The position numbers and the translations under genes were made by a program. A stretch of DNA of 64,000 bases from Desulfovibrio sp. (GTDB lineage: Bacteria; Desulfobacterota; Desulfovibrionia; Desulfovibrionales; Desulfovibrionaceae): the NCBI GenBank assembly GCA_030145055.1, contig JAQYWK010000001.1, positions 806,001 through 870,000 of the forward strand, given 5' to 3'. Shown in pieces: positions 52,650-61,692 of this stretch. Position 1 is the first letter of the stretch; every line of letters starts with the position of its first letter. The notes below the pieces were generated by a model. It had not been told where the DNA came from. It did no database searches and was given only the letters and a program-made list of their open reading frames with translations.

Positions 52650-55418
52650 CTACGTTTGCGGGGAATCTTTCTCTTCAATTGAGAAGCATAGAGTGAAGCG
52701 AGTCCAAAGTCCTGGTTCGGATTCAACTTCCATTGTGCCGTTGTGCTGATCTGTGACAATAAAGTACGATACTGATAGCCCTAGGCCTGTTCCTTTTCCA
52801 ACTTTCTTGGTTGTGTAGAACGGCTCAAATATACGAAGGCGTGTTTTTTCATCCATGCCCGGGCCGTTGTCTTCTATTTCAACTTCCACTGTGCTGCCTT
52901 TTTTCCTTATCCGGAGGATGAATTTAGGATTGTCGTCGTGGTAGTCTTTCTCAGCCATGGCTTCAGCCCCGTTTTTCAACAGATTCAAGAAAACTTGCTG
53001 AATTTCATTTCCCTCACAACGCACGTTCGGGATCGCGTATTCGTATCGGCGAACAATTTCAATTTTGCGAAAATCATATTGGTTTTTTAAATCGTATTCA
53101 TTTGAGGCTAGCTCTAATGTTTTGTCTAGTAGTTCAGCTAGATTGAAGGAGCCAATTGACTTTTCACTTTTTCTGCTGAAGTTAAGCATATTACTGACGA
53201 TTGTAGCAGCTCTTTGGCCTGATTCCTGAATTGAATTCAGCATTTTTAGTATGTCCCGCTCAGTCAGGTATTTCCGGACATCTTCTAGAGATATATTGCA
53301 TTTCGCAGCTGTGATTTCATTTTGTTTAAGATCGCCAAAAATGCGCCGGTTTATATTGTGGCTGTGTCCAAGAATGGCGGCAAGTGGATTGTTAATTTCA
53401 TGTGCCATGCCTGCTGCAAGCCCCCCTACAGACATCATCTTTTCGGACTGTACCATCACTTGCTCGAGTCTTACTCGCTCTGTCACATCATCGACGCGAA
53501 TTACCGCGCCTTCAACTCCATCCTCTATGAGGGGGTATATTGTGATGTCTTCGTAATGGATATCCCTGTAATCCGGTGTGTGGGTTTGTTTTAGGTTCGT
53601 TTGCTTCTGTTTTGTCGAAATTGCAATATTGACTCGGCTCATTTCATTCGCCAGATGCGGAATTACATCTTTTAGGTGCGTCCCTATTGCTTCTTCAATA
53701 GAGCATCCTGTGACTTTTTCAGCTTCAAGGTTCCACTGAGTGATAATCCCACTCGGGCTGACTCCTATGAGCATGGATGGCATAGAATTAATGATATTTG
53801 CGAGATAGTTTCTTAAATCCCGAAGATTTTTTTCGCTCTGGATAAGGGTTTGATGTTCTCGTATACGATTTACAGCTACAGCAAGCAGGTCAGCAATAAC
53901 TTGGATCGTGGACAAGTCCTGATGCGTGTATCCTTGGGGGGAATTGGCTACAACGATTTGTCCCATTAGTTCGGTTTGATACGTGGCTGAAACTGATAAA
54001 AAATTCTTTAAAGATATGTGCCCTTCCGGCAGGCTATTTGCCTCGAAATATTTTTCAGGGTCGTTTGAATAAAAGTTCGGCTCGGTATTGAGTGTATGGT
54101 CCCAGAGCATGCCGTGACTTATTTCCTTTCCTGAATAAATCGGATTGTTGCCGTATGTAAGAGGGCAGATACGTTTTTTTGTGGAAGATTTGTTGATTTC
54201 TGGCTGTGTTTGCGGGTCGTATATGATTGGATCAATGGTGTTTATGAAAGCATACTCACTCATGGTCAGTTCGAGGACCCACTCATGCACAACTTTTGAT
54301 AAAGCCCTGATTGATGTTTTTTCTGTAAGTGTACGGACTATTTCAGCTTGAGCTTTATTAATTTGAGCTTCGTGAAAAATTTCATCTTCGCGGATGCCGA
54401 TGGCTTCTGCCATATCGTTGAAGCTGGCGGCTAGGGCTCCGAATTCCTTATATTCCGGTTTAATTCTAACGTCATACTCCCCCAAAGAAACAGCTTCAGT
54501 CCGTTCAGTGAGAGTTTGTATTGGTTTGAACAGCATCTTTCGGAAATATGCGATAGCTACGAGCCCTGAAAGCGTGATGAGTAAGACTGCAACAAGTGCG
54601 AACGAGCGTAGGTAGTGTACTGGACCCAATGTCTCATCTTTGGGTTGGAAGACTAGAACAAGCCATTTGGTGCCTTTAATCTGAGCAACACTGGCAATTC
54701 CCTGTTCTGAATTAAATTCGGAGTTATATGTCCCTTCATTGCCGGATAAACCTAATTTTACCGCAGGCATGTTGAGTAGATTTATTCCTCTAAGAGTTAA
54801 TGAAGCGTTCGAGTGCCCTATAATAATGCCTTTTTTGTCCAGTATGGAAATAAACCCTTTTGCGGACGGGTGAGTTACTTGGGTAATTTCACTTAGTACT
54901 TTCAGATTGACGTGCCCAGAAATTACCCCGCCAGGAAAAGCCAGAGAAATCGTAACCATCGGAGTGGCGGTTTGTCCTGATATAAAAGAGTCGGTCCATT
55001 GTACTCCATTGGATTCTTGTGCTTTTATAAAGAAAGGTTGGCGAGAAAGATCAATTCCTATCAAGTCATTATTTTCAGGCGCAACCGCAATAACGTGCCC
55101 TGAGTCGTCGAGAACTTGAACTTTTTGAAAGATCCTACCGAATTCTTGTAAGGCTTTCAGTCGTGAGGTCAGTTGTTCTTTTGTTGGATTCGTTTCGGCA
55201 TATTTACTGACGTCTATTAAGTCTTGAGTGGGCTCTTTAAGTATATACCATGTCTGTATGTTTATGGATTCAGCCAGATTCATATTGCGCTGAGATATGT
55301 CGTCAATTATTTGCGAGCCAAGGTATGACGAGCCTATAAAGATAAGAGACGCTGTGAACAACGATAGAATCACAAGCCCGAAAACGACTCGTCTATGTAA
55401 ACTTGTATTTTTTTTCAT
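52650..55418 (-). CDS. Multidomain membrane sensor histidine kinase
   Basis: A 922-residue kinase. Order: membrane helix (FGLVILSLFTASLIFIGSS), periplasmic Cache-type domain (about 40-270), second helix (FALVAVLLITLSGLVAIAYF), HAMP, a GAF domain (about 370-530, ending IQVIADLLAVAVNRIREHQ), a PAS domain (NSMPSMLIGVSPSGIITQWNLEAEKVTGCS), HisKA with His673 in GMAHEINNPLAAILGHS, and HATPase (LKNGAEAMAEKD, DNGPGMDEKTR, GTGLGLSVSYFIV). It has no receiver. Its ATG overlaps the TGA of the upstream periplasmic binding protein gene (ATGA), so the two are made together. No response regulator is adjacent. Confidence 0.94.
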   Translation of the reverse strand: MKKNTSLHRRVVFGLVILSLFTASLIFIGSSYLGSQIIDDISQRNMNLAESINIQTWYILKEPTQDLIDVSKYAETNPTKEQLTSRLKALQEFGRIFQKVQVLDDSGHVIAVAPENNDLIGIDLSRQPFFIKAQESNGVQWTDSFISGQTATPMVTISLAFPGGVISGHVNLKVLSEITQVTHPSAKGFISILDKKGIIIGHSNASLTLRGINLLNMPAVKLGLSGNEGTYNSEFNSEQGIASVAQIKGTKWLVLVFQPKDETLGPVHYLRSFALVAVLLITLSGLVAIAYFRKMLFKPIQTLTERTEAVSLGEYDVRIKPEYKEFGALAASFNDMAEAIGIREDEIFHEAQINKAQAEIVRTLTEKTSIRALSKVVHEWVLELTMSEYAFINTIDPIIYDPQTQPEINKSSTKKRICPLTYGNNPIYSGKEISHGMLWDHTLNTEPNFYSNDPEKYFEANSLPEGHISLKNFLSVSATYQTELMGQIVVANSPQGYTHQDLSTIQVIADLLAVAVNRIREHQTLIQSEKNLRDLRNYLANIINSMPSMLIGVSPSGIITQWNLEAEKVTGCSIEEAIGTHLKDVIPHLANEMSRVNIAISTKQKQTNLKQTHTPDYRDIHYEDITIYPLIEDGVEGAVIRVDDVTERVRLEQVMVQSEKMMSVGGLAAGMAHEINNPLAAILGHSHNINRRIFGDLKQNEITAAKCNISLEDVRKYLTERDILKMLNSIQESGQRAATIVSNMLNFSRKSEKSIGSFNLAELLDKTLELASNEYDLKNQYDFRKIEIVRRYEYAIPNVRCEGNEIQQVFLNLLKNGAEAMAEKDYHDDNPKFILRIRKKGSTVEVEIEDNGPGMDEKTRLRIFEPFYTTKKVGKGTGLGLSVSYFIVTDQHNGTMEVESEPGLWTRFTLCFSIEEKDSPQT

Positions 55419-56551
55419 GGAGTATCAATTATGATAAACTTACCATCTTTGATGGTTTGTAAAAAAAGATCGCCCGAGATATCTCCGTTTTTGTCCACAT
55501 CAAACTCTCCCTGAATGCCTTTATAAGGGCTGCCTTCAATAATTAATTCATTGAGTTTTTTTTGTGAACCTTTAGATGCTTCCTTAAGGGCTTCGGCTAA
55601 CATAAATACGGCATCATGATTAAATGAAGAGCAATAGTTTGGGGCTTTTGCGAATCTAGCTTTGTAGTTGTTTATAAATTGTGTATGGCTAGGCAGTGTG
55701 GATTTTGAATTGAATGCGATATAAAGAAGTAAACCTTCAACGGCAGAGCCTCCTTCAGTAATAAGCTCTTTTGAGGCAGCCCATGAAGAGGAAAAACATT
55801 GTATGTTGCTACCTTTTAGGCGTAACTGCTGAAGAATCATAGCCGTTGCCAAAGGGGCTGTAACCATAAGCAAGCCGTCTGGATTGCTCGCAATAATTTC
55901 ATCTGCCAGTTTTGAAAACGAAAGATTGTTTTGCGAGTTGAAATGAATCGACTCGACTACTTCTCCGCCGAACTCATTTACTTTTTTTTCGAAGCTAGTG
56001 GCAATGGGAGCTGTGTAAGCTAAGTTGTCGTCGTCAGAGATTATCGCGAGTCGCTTGAGACCTTTGTCCGATGCAGCTAATTCACCCATTTTACTTCCGA
56101 AGATCGAAGTTGACGTGTACATTTTTATGAAAAAATCTTCTTTTTTTGCCATGAAATCGCCAGCAATAACTGGCCCAATAGTCAGGATTTCATTATCATT
56201 AATAAGGTCTAAAATTTCTTTTGCGGACGCAGATGTAAGCGGCCCGATGATTGCTTGAACATTTTGAGCAATAAGTTGTTTTGTAACGGTTAGCGCCATG
56301 TCTGAAGATGACTGGTCATCTCTTACCACGAGTTGTAGTTTTCTGCCGTTTATGCCGTTGCTCGCATTTATTTCCTCGACAGCCATTAGGGCTCCATCCC
56401 TGCATGTTGTTCCTAAATCAGAAAATTTACCGGTTAAACTACCGATATATCCAATGCGGATCGGTGGCTCGGGCTGTGAAAAATGAAACCATGCGAAAAT
56501 AAAAATACCTGCAAACAATATAATAAATAAAGCGGTAAGTTTTTTGTTCAT
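55415..56551 (-). CDS. LivJ-type periplasmic binding protein coupled to a histidine kinase
   Basis: Type 1 periplasmic binding protein of 378 residues, of the branched-chain amino acid/amide family: IRIGYIGSLTGKFSDLGTTCRDGALMAVEEINASNGINGRKLQLVVRDDQ, then AIIGPLTSASAKEILDL and SFNHDAVFMLAEALKEA. The N-terminal helix (LTALFIILFAGIFIFAWFHF) lacks a clear signal peptidase site, so the protein may stay anchored to the membrane. No permease or ATPase genes are present. It is first in a two-gene operon with a Cache-domain kinase (4-bp overlap), which points to a sensing rather than a transport role. Confidence 0.9.
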   Translation of the reverse strand: MNKKLTALFIILFAGIFIFAWFHFSQPEPPIRIGYIGSLTGKFSDLGTTCRDGALMAVEEINASNGINGRKLQLVVRDDQSSSDMALTVTKQLIAQNVQAIIGPLTSASAKEILDLINDNEILTIGPVIAGDFMAKKEDFFIKMYTSTSIFGSKMGELAASDKGLKRLAIISDDDNLAYTAPIATSFEKKVNEFGGEVVESIHFNSQNNLSFSKLADEIIASNPDGLLMVTAPLATAMILQQLRLKGSNIQCFSSSWAASKELITEGGSAVEGLLLYIAFNSKSTLPSHTQFINNYKARFAKAPNYCSSFNHDAVFMLAEALKEASKGSQKKLNELIIEGSPYKGIQGEFDVDKNGDISGDLFLQTIKDGKFIIIDTP

Positions 56552-56998
56552 AAGTGCTCTTCTTAAAAAGTATTTCTTATAAGTGTAGTTCGATTAAGTT
56601 GGGCGAATATAAATAAAAGGTCTTTCAATAATCATAGCATACTTAGTTGGCATTGTTAACTTAATATTGGGTGATCTACCGTCTAGAGTAGAGAGGGGCC
56701 TGATGTGAGCAAGGATAGCCTTACGGAGGCAAGTAGGAAGTTTGAGAATTGTTTAAGTCATAGAAACTCTCAAAGTAAATTTAGAGTGTTCGCATAATAC
56801 AAGATGGTTTGGTGTTTTAAAACTGGTAAAAATCCCTAAAAGACCCTATTCATTTCTTTAGAATAAATTACGAGAATTAGAGATAGTTCGTTTCGAGAAT
56901 GGGTATGTTCTAAAATTTCTCTGTTCTTAGGATTATGGTGCAAAACCTGCTCTCGGGGAAGTGAATTGCTGTTGGGGCAGACTCTATGACGTGGATGA
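56552..56998. other. Intergenic region upstream of the glycan operon
   Basis: A 447-bp spacer between divergent units. I see no supported ORF. It is AT-rich at both ends with a more GC-rich patch near 56690-56740 (GAGGGGCCTGATGTGAGCAAGG, then CCTTACGGAGGCAAG) that could form short stems. A TTTGAGA/TCTCAAA pair lies near 56740-56780. The patch does not match any riboswitch consensus I know. It should hold the promoters of both the binding-protein/kinase pair and the seven-gene operon. Confidence 0.4.
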
Positions 56999-58177
56999 AT
57001 GGATTTTTTATATGCGAGTGTTAGTGGAGTTAAAGTGAAAGTATTTAAGCCTTTTATTGATTACTACGGTGAGAACGAAATTTCTCCAGTAGCGCAAGAT
57101 ATATCAAATATTACAAAGCATTTTGAAATGAGGAATTCCCTCTATATGGCTTTGGGCATCCCTTCTCGTTTAATCGAGGGACGCAGTGTTATAGAATTTG
57201 GCCCGGGCAGCGGGTATAATGCTTTGTTTACTTTATCACTATCGCCTGCAAAGTACTTGCTCGTAGAAGGTAATCCTACAGGGCTCAAGAATATAGGGCA
57301 GCTTTTTGCCGGTAGGGATAATGTTGAGAATCTGCATGTTGTTGAATCATATATAGAGGAATTTAATACTGCAGAAAAATTTGACCTTGTTATCTGTGAA
57401 GGGGTTATCTCAAATCAGCTTAATCCTTCTGAGTTTTTGAAACATGTTGCCTCTTTTTCCGCTTCCTCAGGACTTGTCGTAATTAATTGTATGGATAGTG
57501 TCTCTTTTTTAAGTGAAAATCTTAGAAGGTTTGTTTCATTTTATATGACAGATGCGGACCTTCCTGTTCGTGATAATGTGGAAAAGCTTCTTCCCGTATG
57601 GAAGGATCATCTCGATAGTATAAAGGATATGACCCGCCCCCACGAAGATTGGATTCTTGATAATATGTTGCAACCCCTTAATGGGGCAATGTTGTCAATT
57701 TCTGATGCGGTTAAGGCTTTAAGGGATGACTTTTATGTGTATAAAGCCTCTCCTGATTTTTTTACTGATTGGAGATGGTTTAAGAAAATTCATGGGGACG
57801 AGCGCGATAAAACTAATGATATTGTACTAAATGAATATGAAAGAAGTGTTCATAATCTTTTAGATTATAAGAAAGAATTTAGCCCACGTGATCCTAAAGA
57901 AAATCTCCAGCTTCTTGAATTATGTGAGAGGGTAAACTCCGATGTTACACAATTTATGGTTTCTCGTGACCCTAAATATGTGGAGCTAATATTAGAGCTA
58001 ACCAAGCAGATAGAGTGTAATTTGAAAAGTGTTGATAGTGATTTTAGTAAAATATTTGAGGACTATAGAAACGGGCTTAATCAGGTGGTTTCTGGCGTTA
58101 CCGATATTGACTTTGGACACTTTACTTCTTTCTTTGGCCGAGGGCAGCAGTATTTATCATTTGTCAGACATGAGTAG
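56999..58177 (+). CDS. Class I SAM-dependent methyltransferase, glycan operon
   Basis: A 392-residue protein. The N-terminal half is a SAM-dependent methyltransferase: SVIEFGPGSGYNALFTLSLSPAKYLLVEGNPTGLKN, then FDLVICEGVISNQLNPSEFLKHVASFSASSGLVVIN. The C-terminal 180 residues (from about DADLPVRDNVEKLLPVWKDHL) are helical, Asp/Lys-rich and not recognised; they may be an acceptor-binding region. First gene of the plus-strand operon, 42 bp before the NeuB-like gene, so it probably methylates the sugar or glycan made by its neighbours. No clear ribosome site precedes the ATG at 56999. Confidence 0.85.
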   Translation: MDFLYASVSGVKVKVFKPFIDYYGENEISPVAQDISNITKHFEMRNSLYMALGIPSRLIEGRSVIEFGPGSGYNALFTLSLSPAKYLLVEGNPTGLKNIGQLFAGRDNVENLHVVESYIEEFNTAEKFDLVICEGVISNQLNPSEFLKHVASFSASSGLVVINCMDSVSFLSENLRRFVSFYMTDADLPVRDNVEKLLPVWKDHLDSIKDMTRPHEDWILDNMLQPLNGAMLSISDAVKALRDDFYVYKASPDFFTDWRWFKKIHGDERDKTNDIVLNEYERSVHNLLDYKKEFSPRDPKENLQLLELCERVNSDVTQFMVSRDPKYVELILELTKQIECNLKSVDSDFSKIFEDYRNGLNQVVSGVTDIDFGHFTSFFGRGQQYLSFVRHE

Positions 58178-58219
58178 TGTGCAAAGAGTGATTTAATTAC
58201 TCTTATTTCAGGGGTTTAA

Positions 58220-59086
58220 ATGAAATTTCCCGTATTCATTTCAGAAGTCTCCAGTAATCATGATTGTGATTTAAACCGCTGTTATGAATTTATTGATACA
58301 TCGGCGCGTATTGGGTGCGGCGCAGTGAAATTTCAACTGTTTAAAGTTGATGAATTATTCGCTCCGGAAATACTTGAAAATAGCGAAGAGCATAGAAACA
58401 GAAAGCAGTGGGAACTTCCAGAATCCTTTATTCCAAAACTCTCGATCCGCTGCAAAAATGCAGATATCGCCTTTTCCTGCACGCCTTTTTATTTAGATGC
58501 TGTTGATATTCTCGCGCCATATGTAGATTTTTTTAAAATAGCTTCATACGAGTTGCTTTGGGATGACTTGCTCCACGCGTCTGCATCGACCGGAAAGCCT
58601 GTGGTTCTTTCAACCGGCATGGCGAATATGGATGAGATAGCGCATGCCGTGACTGTTCTTCGTAAAGCGGGTTGTTCTGATTTGACTTTGCTTCACTGCG
58701 TATCGGGCTATCCCACCCCTCCTGAACAGGCAAATTTGTCCGCGATTGATACTTTACGGAATGCATTCGGCTGTGACATCGGCTGGTCAGATCATACTGT
58801 TGAAGAAGGGGTTGTAGCACGGGCTGTTCATAAGTACGGCGCTAGCATGATTGAATTTCATCTTGATCTTGATGAGAAAGGGGCGGAGTATTCGGGGGGG
58901 CATTGCTGGCTTCCTGAACCTGCTGAAAATCTAATCAAAAATGTTCGTATTGGTCTAACCGCTGACGGTAATGGTATTAAAGAATCTGCCGCGGCAGAGT
59001 TGCCGGACCGAGATTGGCGTGCTGATCCTAAAGATGGTTTGCGCCCGTTAACAAATTTACGAAAAAGCTTCATTGGGCGTGATTAA
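58220..59086 (+). CDS. Short NeuB-like sialic/acidic sugar synthase (no SAF domain)
   Basis: TIM-barrel enzyme of the N-acetylneuraminate synthase family, which condenses phosphoenolpyruvate with an aldose to give a 2-keto-3-deoxy acid. Motifs: SEVSSNHDCDLNRC, GAVKFQLFKVDELF, DFFKIASYELLWDDLL, VVLSTGMANMDEI, LLHCVSGYPTPPEQANL, GWSDHTVEEGVVARAVHKYGASMIEFHLDL. At 288 residues it stops just where the family's C-terminal SAF (antifreeze-like) domain would begin (RPLTNLRKSFIGRD). No broken remnant follows. Loss of SAF may change quaternary structure or the aldose accepted. Most likely product: a nonulosonic-type or similar keto acid for a glycan. Confidence 0.88.
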   Translation: MKFPVFISEVSSNHDCDLNRCYEFIDTSARIGCGAVKFQLFKVDELFAPEILENSEEHRNRKQWELPESFIPKLSIRCKNADIAFSCTPFYLDAVDILAPYVDFFKIASYELLWDDLLHASASTGKPVVLSTGMANMDEIAHAVTVLRKAGCSDLTLLHCVSGYPTPPEQANLSAIDTLRNAFGCDIGWSDHTVEEGVVARAVHKYGASMIEFHLDLDEKGAEYSGGHCWLPEPAENLIKNVRIGLTADGNGIKESAAAELPDRDWRADPKDGLRPLTNLRKSFIGRD

Positions 59087-59149
59087 ATATTCGCGGTTTA
59101 TGGGTATTCAGCTTTAAATGGTATCTTTTTTTGAGAGTAAAAAGGAAAT

Positions 59150-60682
59150 ATGATGACCAGCCTTGATAATAAAATTAAGACAGTTTCTGAGCTTTCAGAA
59201 ATAGCTGCCGAGCTGAAAGAGCAAGGCAAAAAGATAGTGCTTTGTCACGGCGTTTTCGATCTTTTGCATATTGGGCATATCCGCTACCTGAATCAGGCTA
59301 AAGAACATGGCGATATCTTAATAGTAAGTCTCACCCCTGATCGCTTCGTGGACAAAGGGCCTGACCGGCCGGCTTTTACAGAGGTTTTGCGCGCTGAGGC
59401 TCTGGCATCTCTTGGTGAAGCTGATTATGTGACAATTAATGAATGGCCCACAGCAGAAGAGACCCTTCGTTTAATTCGCCCGGACGTTTATGCTAAAGGG
59501 GATGAATTTAAGGATGTTGACAGTGACCCCGCTGGCAAGATTGGTGGCGAGGCTGATGTCGTAAAAGAAATCGGGGCAAAGCTTGTATTTACTTCAGATA
59601 TTGTTTTCAGCTCATCTAATCTCATCAATCGTTATTTGACGCAGAATAGTGAAGAAATGAATGAGTATCTACAGATGTTTAGAGCTCGCTACGAGTTGAA
59701 CGATATTCTGTCCATGCTTGATAAAATGAGTGAATTAAAGGTGCTGGTCGTAGGTGATACGATTCTTGATGAGTACCAGATAGCCGCAACTTTGGGGAAA
59801 TCCTCAAAAGACCCGATCCTTGCTCTGAAGTATCAATCTCATGAGCTATACGCAGGCGGTGGACTCGCTGTTGCCAACCACGTTGCTAATTTTGCAGGTG
59901 AGGTCACTTTGCTTTCAATGCTTGGTGATACTGATAGGTATGAAGATTTTATTCGCGAGAAACTGAACCCTAAAATTGAGCCGTATTTTTTCACCCGCCC
60001 TAATTCTCCGACTACATTAAAACGAAGATTTATTGATGGCTATTCGCTTAGCAAAGTGATGGAAATGTACATCATGAATGATGATCCTTTGCCAAGTAAT
60101 GTAGATTCTGCTCTCTGTGATCAGTTGGAACAGTTGCTCGGAGGTTATGACGTTGTTATTGTCGCTGATTTTGGGCACGGTCTCGTTACTCCGAATATGG
60201 TTGAACTGTTGTCTTCGAAAGCTCCATATTTGGCTGTAAATACGCAAGCCAATGCCGGAAACAGGGGTTTTAATACTATAGGAAAGTATCCAAGCGTTGA
60301 TTTTTTCTCTCTTGCTGAGCATGAATTACGTCTTGAGACTAGAGATCAGGTAAACGATCTTCGTCCTTTGCTCATCGAAGTAGGCAAGAAGCTTGATGTG
60401 AAATTAGCAATGGTGACTCAGGGGAGTCGCGGTTGCTCATTATGGAATCCTGAAAGTGAATTCGTTAAGATCCCGTCATTTATTTCAAATGTTGTAGATA
60501 GAGTCGGGGCCGGAGATGCTCTGTTTTCAGTTTCCGCCATGGCAGGATCCATGGGCCTTCATGAAGAACTTGTCGGCTTTTTTGGTAATGTAGCTGGTTC
60601 TCTAGCTGTGCAGATTATGGGTAATGATAAGTCTATCAATAAAGAGGCCATGAAAAAGTACATAACTGCAACTCTCAAATAA
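59150..60682 (+). CDS. Nucleotidyltransferase-PfkB kinase fusion (reversed HldE order)
   Basis: A 510-residue bifunctional protein. The N-terminal domain (about 1-165) is a cytidylyltransferase-fold enzyme like HldE-C/RfaE2: KIVLCHGVFDLLHIGHIRYLNQAKEHGD with the HIGH nucleotide motif at 40-43, then FVDKGPDRPAF and VYAKGDEF. The C-terminal domain (about 190-510) is a ribokinase-type kinase like RfaE1: LVVGDTILDEYQ, GGGLAVANHVANFAGEVTLLSMLGD, and NVVDRVGAGDALFS with catalytic Asp456. E. coli HldE has the opposite order. It should phosphorylate a sugar phosphate and attach a nucleotide, as in heptose activation. AAAAAGGAAAT precedes the ATG. Confidence 0.9.
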   Translation: MMTSLDNKIKTVSELSEIAAELKEQGKKIVLCHGVFDLLHIGHIRYLNQAKEHGDILIVSLTPDRFVDKGPDRPAFTEVLRAEALASLGEADYVTINEWPTAEETLRLIRPDVYAKGDEFKDVDSDPAGKIGGEADVVKEIGAKLVFTSDIVFSSSNLINRYLTQNSEEMNEYLQMFRARYELNDILSMLDKMSELKVLVVGDTILDEYQIAATLGKSSKDPILALKYQSHELYAGGGLAVANHVANFAGEVTLLSMLGDTDRYEDFIREKLNPKIEPYFFTRPNSPTTLKRRFIDGYSLSKVMEMYIMNDDPLPSNVDSALCDQLEQLLGGYDVVIVADFGHGLVTPNMVELLSSKAPYLAVNTQANAGNRGFNTIGKYPSVDFFSLAEHELRLETRDQVNDLRPLLIEVGKKLDVKLAMVTQGSRGCSLWNPESEFVKIPSFISNVVDRVGAGDALFSVSAMAGSMGLHEELVGFFGNVAGSLAVQIMGNDKSINKEAMKKYITATLK

Positions 60683-60692
60683 AGATTAGGTT

Positions 60693-61688
60693 ATGCCCAG
60701 TAAATACAGGTTGTTTGATCGTTCTAAGCTAACGTTACTTCCCTTGGAGAAGAGGAAAAGTCTTCTCAGTATAGATATTATGCAAGAGCCTGCTCTTCGT
60801 AGTGAATTTAATCCTTCTTTCGCGAAGGTCGCAGAAGATTTAAAGGCTGCAAAAGAATCCGGCAGTGCACGCATTCTCATGCTAGGAGCACACGTGCTTC
60901 GTTCCGGTATGCAGAAATATTTATTCAGCCTTATGGAAGAAGGGCTAATCAGTTGCATCGCGGTAAATGGTGCATGCGCAATACATGATTTCGAATTAGC
61001 CTATCACGGTAGCACCACTGAGTGCGTTTCCACATATATTTCAAATGGACAGTTTGGTCTTTGGCAGGAAACTGGGCTGTTAAATGATATTGTTACTGAT
61101 GGCGTTAAAGCCGGACTTGGTTTTGGTGAAGCTGTAGGTAAGTATATTGTAGATAAAAAGCTTTCTTCAGCGGATATCAGCCTTTTTGCTAAAGCATACG
61201 AGCTTGAGATTCCTATTACCGTTCATGTTGGAATCGGCTACGATATTGTGCATGAGCATCCCAATTGTGATGGCGGTACGATAGGTCAGGCCAGCTATAC
61301 TGATTTTTTAATTTTTGCGGCGCAACTTCAGTCCCTCGAGGGAGGAGTTGTGATGAATTTCGGAAGTGCGATCATGGCACCTGAAATATATTTGAAAGCT
61401 TTATCAATGGTTCGTAATGCTGCTCATAATTCTGAGTCTGCCGTGCAGAAATCTATTTGCCATTTCACCAGCTTGGTGTGTGATTTGCACGACCTTCCTG
61501 AAGAGGTGAATGCTGAACCTCCTAAAACCAATGCAGCGTATTATTTCAGGCCTTGGAAAACCATGTTAGTCAGGACTGTCGCAGATGGCGGCAGAGGCTA
61601 TTATGTCCGTGGGTTCCACGGCGACACGATTCCTGAACTATGGACAGCAGTAAGAAAATGTTGTTCCAACAGTAACTCGGAAGGGTAA
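60693..61688 (+). CDS. Deoxyhypusine-synthase-like protein, glycan operon
   Basis: A 331-residue protein of uncertain family. Several stretches resemble the deoxyhypusine synthase fold: ARILMLGAHVLRSGMQKYLFSLMEEGLISCIAVNGACAIHDFELAYHGSTTECV, then IPITVHVGIGYDIVHEHPNCDGGTIGQASYTDFLIFAAQL and GGVVMNFGSAIMAPEIYLKALSMVRN. The NAD-binding Rossmann layout is plausible. I do not see the catalytic lysine region of true deoxyhypusine synthases, and eIF5A is absent from bacteria, so the natural substrate must differ. It starts 10 bp after the fusion gene and ends 4 bp before the isomerase, so it is tightly embedded in the sugar operon. Function unknown; possibly an NAD-dependent sugar or amine transfer step. 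Confidence 0.75.
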   Translation: MPSKYRLFDRSKLTLLPLEKRKSLLSIDIMQEPALRSEFNPSFAKVAEDLKAAKESGSARILMLGAHVLRSGMQKYLFSLMEEGLISCIAVNGACAIHDFELAYHGSTTECVSTYISNGQFGLWQETGLLNDIVTDGVKAGLGFGEAVGKYIVDKKLSSADISLFAKAYELEIPITVHVGIGYDIVHEHPNCDGGTIGQASYTDFLIFAAQLQSLEGGVVMNFGSAIMAPEIYLKALSMVRNAAHNSESAVQKSICHFTSLVCDLHDLPEEVNAEPPKTNAAYYFRPWKTMLVRTVADGGRGYYVRGFHGDTIPELWTAVRKCCSNSNSEG

Positions 61689-61692
61689 TGAT

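Noticed and set aside
56690-56780. Possible riboswitch or small RNA upstream of the glycan operon
   Set aside because: The GC-richer patch forms only short stems and matches no cyclic-di-GMP, TPP or cobalamin consensus that I can recognise.
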